From positions 1 through 64,000 of the forward strand of contig JADLGL010000017.1 in assembly GCA_020849325.1 (NCBI GenBank): a stretch of DNA of 64,000 nt, in the 5' to 3' direction. The translations under genes were made by a program, and so were the position numbers. The DNA is from Bauldia sp. (GTDB lineage Bacteria > Pseudomonadota > Alphaproteobacteria > Rhizobiales > Kaistiaceae). Below are positions 60,317-64,000 of the stretch, piece by piece (position 1 is the stretch's first letter; each line of letters begins with the position of its first letter). A model generated the notes under the pieces. It was not told the origin of the DNA. It made no database searches and worked only from the letters and a program-made list of their open reading frames with translations.

Positions 60317-62848
60317 ATGGCCAGGAACCGGCGCCGCGTCGAACGGATCGAGCCGGCCCTGCGTGGCAAGACCCAGCGCCGCGCGGGTGATCTCGACATC
60401 GGCCTCGACGAATCCGATCGCGCCGGCGGTTCGCCCCGGCCGCGCCGGAGCGCGTCCACCCGGGCGCGCGTCGTCGAGGTCATCGAGCCGGACGGCCGCG
60501 TCCATCGTGGCCGCAGCCCGAAGAAGAAGCGGAAGGTCGGCGTCATCCGGCGGATTTTCCGCTGGTCGCTCCTCATTGCCGCCGTCCTTTTCCTCGGCGG
60601 CATGGCCGTGCTCGGCTACTACGCCTCGAAACTCCCCAACATCACCACCTGGGCCGTTCCGGAGCGGCCACCGAACTACCGCATCCTCGCGGCCGACGGC
60701 ACGCTGATCGCCAATCGCGGCGATACCGGCGGGGAGAACGTCACGCTCGAGGAGCTGCCGGATTACGTGCCGCAGGCGATCATGGCCGCCGAGGACCGCC
60801 GGTTCTACTGGCACCCCGGCGTCGATCCGATCGGCCTCGTCCGCGTGGTCTGGACGTCGGTGACCTCGGGCAACCAGCTCGCCGGCGCCTCGACGATTAC
60901 CCAGCAGCTCGCCCGGACGCTCTTCCTCACCACCGAGCGGTCGACGGAGCGAAAGATCCAGGAGGCCATCCTCGCGGTCTGGCTCGAGGTCCAGTACTCG
61001 AAGGAGGACATCCTCGAGATGTACCTCAACCGCGTCTATTTCGGCGCCGGCGCCACCGGCATCGACGCCGCGTCGCGACGCTATTTCGGCAAGCCGGCCA
61101 CGCAGCTGACGCTCGCCGAGGCCTCGACGCTCGCCGGCATCCTGCCGTCGCCCGCCCGCTACGCCCCCGACACCAACCCCGACGCCGCGCACGAGCGGCA
61201 GCGCCTCGTCCTCCGCGCGATGGTCGAGGAGGGCTACATCACGCAGCGCGAGGCGGATCTCGCCCGCGAGGGCCAGGTCGTCGCCGTCTCGCGCGCGACG
61301 AGCGCCGGCTCCTACGTCGCCGACTGGGTTGCCGGCCTCGTCTCCGATTTCGTCGGCACCGTCCGCGGCGACATCATCATCGACACCACGATCGACCCCC
61401 ACCTCCAGGAGCTTGCGGCGAACGCGGTCGAGGCGCGCCTCGCCGAGCAGGGCGAGACGATGAACGTCACCCAGGCCGCGCTCGTCTCGATGAGCCCCGA
61501 CGGCGCCGTGCGGGCCCTCGTCGGCGGCCGGGACTATGCCGCGAGCCAGTTCAACCGCGCGGTCAATGCCCGCCGCCAGCCGGGCTCCTCGTTCAAGCCT
61601 TTCGTCTACCTCACCGCGCTCGAGCGCGGTCTCGTGCCGGAGACCATCCGCGTCGACCAGCCCGTCACGATCAACGGCTGGTCGCCGCAGAACTTCTCGG
61701 GCGAGTACGCGGGCCCGGTCACGCTCCAGCGCGCGCTCGCGATGTCGCTCAACACCGTCTCGGTGCAGCTGACGCAGGAGGTCGGCGCGGAGGCGGTGGT
61801 CGCGACCGCCCGCCGGCTCGGCATCACCACGCCGCTCGAGCCGAACCCGTCGATCGCGCTCGGCACGTCCGAGGTGTCGGTGCTGGAGATGACCGGCGCC
61901 TACGCCGCCTTCGCCAATGGCGGCAACCGCGCGCTGCCCTATGTCATCCGCCGCATCTCCACCGAGGACGGCGAGGTTCTCTACCAGCGCACCGGCGGCG
62001 GACCGGGTGCGGCGGTCGACATCCGGTATGTCGGCATGATGAACTCGATGATGCGCGAGACGCTCGAATCCGGCACCGGGCGCGGCGCGGTCATCGACGG
62101 CTGGGACGCGGCCGGCAAGACCGGCACCAGCCAGGAGTTCCGCGACGCCTGGTTCATCGGCTACACCTCGCACCTCGTCACCGGCGTCTGGGTCGGCAAC
62201 GACGACAACACCCCGACCAACCGCGCTTCCGGCGGCAACCTGCCGTCGGCGATCTTTGGCGAGTACATGAACGCCGCGCATGAGGGCGTGACGCCCAATC
62301 CGCTGCCCGGCAGCTACGTCTACCGCAACGCCGAGGGCTACGACCCGAACGCCGCGACGCCGCAGACCATCTACGACGTCATCAATGGCGGCGGCGTGCC
62401 CGGCGGCGTCGCCGGCCAGCCCTGGCAGGCCCTCGACGGCCGCTGGTACCAGCAGGGCCTCAACGGCCAGACCTACGAAGTCGCGGCCCCGACGGGCGCG
62501 GCGCCGGCCGGCGTCGCTCCGGCGGGCGCCGTCCAGCAGCCCGTCTACGGCACCGTCGACCGCTACAATCCCACCTACGATCCGCGCTACGACCCGACCG
62601 CCGTCCAGGGCGCGGCGCCCGCGGGTGCGCAGACCTATCCGCAGGGAACCTACCCCCAGCAGACCTATCCGCAGGGGACGTACCCGCAGCAGACCTACCC
62701 CCAGCAGGTCTATCCGGGTACGGGGCCGGTTCCACCGGGCCAGGTCGGCAACGGCCAGGTCGTCCTCCCGCCGACCGGCGTCGTGCAGCCGCCGGTCCAA
62801 CAACCCGTTCAGCAGCCCGGCTTCTTCCGCCGCCTGTTCGGCGGGTAG
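60317..62848 (+). CDS. PBP1A-family transglycosylase/transpeptidase
   Basis: GT51 AIMAAEDRRFYWHPGVDP...GASTITQQLARTLFL; transpeptidase RRQPGSSFKPFVYLTAL and AAGKTGTSQEFRDAWFIGYT. Confidence 0.97.
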   Translation: MARNRRRVERIEPALRGKTQRRAGDLDIGLDESDRAGGSPRPRRSASTRARVVEVIEPDGRVHRGRSPKKKRKVGVIRRIFRWSLLIAAVLFLGGMAVLGYYASKLPNITTWAVPERPPNYRILAADGTLIANRGDTGGENVTLEELPDYVPQAIMAAEDRRFYWHPGVDPIGLVRVVWTSVTSGNQLAGASTITQQLARTLFLTTERSTERKIQEAILAVWLEVQYSKEDILEMYLNRVYFGAGATGIDAASRRYFGKPATQLTLAEASTLAGILPSPARYAPDTNPDAAHERQRLVLRAMVEEGYITQREADLAREGQVVAVSRATSAGSYVADWVAGLVSDFVGTVRGDIIIDTTIDPHLQELAANAVEARLAEQGETMNVTQAALVSMSPDGAVRALVGGRDYAASQFNRAVNARRQPGSSFKPFVYLTALERGLVPETIRVDQPVTINGWSPQNFSGEYAGPVTLQRALAMSLNTVSVQLTQEVGAEAVVATARRLGITTPLEPNPSIALGTSEVSVLEMTGAYAAFANGGNRALPYVIRRISTEDGEVLYQRTGGGPGAAVDIRYVGMMNSMMRETLESGTGRGAVIDGWDAAGKTGTSQEFRDAWFIGYTSHLVTGVWVGNDDNTPTNRASGGNLPSAIFGEYMNAAHEGVTPNPLPGSYVYRNAEGYDPNAATPQTIYDVINGGGVPGGVAGQPWQALDGRWYQQGLNGQTYEVAAPTGAAPAGVAPAGAVQQPVYGTVDRYNPTYDPRYDPTAVQGAAPAGAQTYPQGTYPQQTYPQGTYPQQTYPQQVYPGTGPVPPGQVGNGQVVLPPTGVVQPPVQQPVQQPGFFRRLFGG
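62630..62720 (+). repeat. Degenerate in-frame tandem repeat encoding YPQ(G/Q)TYPQ
   Basis: cagacctatccgcagggaacctacccccagcagacctatccgcaggggacgtacccgcagcagacctaccccc, i.e. QTYPQGTYPQQTYPQGTYPQQTYPQQVYP. Confidence 0.9.
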
Positions 62849-63158
62849 TCCCGTCTCGCCGGGCTGCGCGAGGGTGAAGAAGGGCCTCGCGCCGCTCTCC
62901 AACCCAACCGCCGTCTTGGCCGGGCTCGTCCCGACCATCCACGGCTTCCTTCGCTTTCCCGGTGGATTGACGCTTTCGGAAAACTCCCCTGTTGGGGTCG
63001 CCGGACCTCTGCACTCACTCGTGCCTGTTCCCCTCTCCCCGAACGACCCCGAACGGGGCGAGGCGACATGAGCGGTCGCTCCGGGAACGATCCGAGCGCG
63101 TCCAGCTACCAGGAAAAGCAAGGCGTCGATGGTCGGGACGAGCTGCTCGTCGCCTTGT

Positions 63159-63220
63159 TCCTTGATGGAGCACGATCTTTTTCGAAGAACGGGCAGCCAC
63201 TTCTTCGGATCATGCGCTAA
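63159..63220. repeat. Family A repeat copy 6 (half-length)
   Basis: TCCTTGATGGAGCACGATCTTTTTCGAAGAACGGGCAGCCACTTCTTCGGATCATGCGCTAA. Confidence 0.85.
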
Positions 63221-63588
63221 TGCGCCACCGAGGCGCCCGTGCTCCTGAAGATGAAGGCCGCGCCGATGCCGATGAACACGAAGCCGATCAGCTGGTTCCA
63301 GGTGGGCGGCTCTTTCAGGTAGACGATCGAGAAGATCACGAACACAGAGAGGGTGATGATCTCCTGGATCGTCTTCAGCTCAGCGGCCGAGTAGGCCTGA
63401 TAGCCGATCCGGTTCGCGGGCACGGCAAAACAGTATTCGATCAGCGCGAGGCCCCAGCTGATCGCGATCACGCCGGCGATGGGAAAGCTGGTGAACCGGA
63501 GGTGCCAGTACCACGCCGCCGTCATGAAGACGTTCGACACGGCGAGGAGCAGGATCGGCAGAACCTGCGGGCCCGTCAGGAACTGCAT
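63217..63588 (-). CDS. DMT-family/DUF486-like small membrane protein
   Basis: LLLAVSNVFMTAAWYWHLRF...GLALIEYCFAVPANRIGYQAYSAAELKTIQEIITLSVFVIFSIVYLKEPPTWNQLIGF. Confidence 0.9.
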   Translation of the reverse strand: MQFLTGPQVLPILLLAVSNVFMTAAWYWHLRFTSFPIAGVIAISWGLALIEYCFAVPANRIGYQAYSAAELKTIQEIITLSVFVIFSIVYLKEPPTWNQLIGFVFIGIGAAFIFRSTGASVAH

Positions 63589-63601
63589 CGGTGATCGCGC
63601 C

Positions 63602-63898
63602 TCAGGCGGTACCCTGGGCCGGGCCGATCGTCGCGTCGTCGGCGAGCTGCGCCTCGATGTCGTCGAGGAGCGTCGTCATCGCCTGCTCGACCTCCTCGCG
63701 GTCGATGCCGGCCTGGAGGAGGCGGCCGAGGAGTTCCGCCGCGCCGTGGAGCGCCACGGAATGGCGCGGCAGCCCGTGCGAGGCTTCCCACGCTTCCGCG
63801 GCCGGCACCAGCACCTGGGCGGCGATGTCCTGCGCCCGGCAGGCGACGCAGCTGTCGGTGGAATCGTGGGTGACGATCGCCTTGAGATCGATGGCCAT
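63602..63898 (-). CDS. Hypothetical protein
   Basis: MAIDLKAIVTHDSTDSCVACRAQDIAAQVLVPAAEAWEASHG...; start codon uncertain. Confidence 0.55.
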   Translation of the reverse strand: MAIDLKAIVTHDSTDSCVACRAQDIAAQVLVPAAEAWEASHGLPRHSVALHGAAELLGRLLQAGIDREEVEQAMTTLLDDIEAQLADDATIGPAQGTA

Positions 63899-64000
63899 GT
63901 CGGGCACTCCGCGTCCGCGGGCGGCGGATCGAAACCGCTCTTCTAGCGCAGCGGCGCGTTTCGCCAAACCCCGCCGGTGCGGCGGATGGTGAAGCGCATC

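Noticed and set aside
62630-62720. Possible CRISPR-like direct repeats
   Set aside because: Short, contiguous, in-frame coding repeats without spacers.
60257-63121. 954-aa minus-strand ORF opposite PBP1a
   Set aside because: Shadow ORF; the plus strand encodes a complete class A PBP.

Overview
High-GC 64 kb alphaproteobacterial chromosome segment, probably Hyphomicrobiales/Rhizobiales judging by gene content and gene order. Most of it is core genome: dnaK-dnaJ, pyrF, polA, the rimP-nusA-ylxR-infB-rbfA-truB-rpsO-pnp block, gshB-yraN-rsmI-LpoA-like, hemW-rdgB-rph-hrcA, a ComM-like gene, a hybrid histidine kinase and PBP1a. The main accessory signals are: (1) a putative defence island at the left end (115-10354), with a giant DUF4011/UvrD-like helicase carrying a Vsr-like nuclease domain, divergent from a small unknown gene, a BrxD/DUF2791-type ATPase and an SNF2 helicase that appears to start at CTG; (2) three toxin-antitoxin-like modules, namely a Panacea pair in a low-GC islet, a ParD/ParE-like pair inside the infB-rbfA operon, and a MerR-DUF433/DUF5615-like pair; (3) a four-gene glycosyltransferase operon ending in a LytR-CpsA-Psr-like protein with no membrane anchor; (4) a PolA whose 3'-5' exonuclease catalytic acids all appear to be lost; (5) six copies of a 60-108 bp palindromic repeat, each abutting or supplying the TAG stop codon of a neighbouring gene. 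All assignments come from reading sequence and translations by eye; no database search was run.
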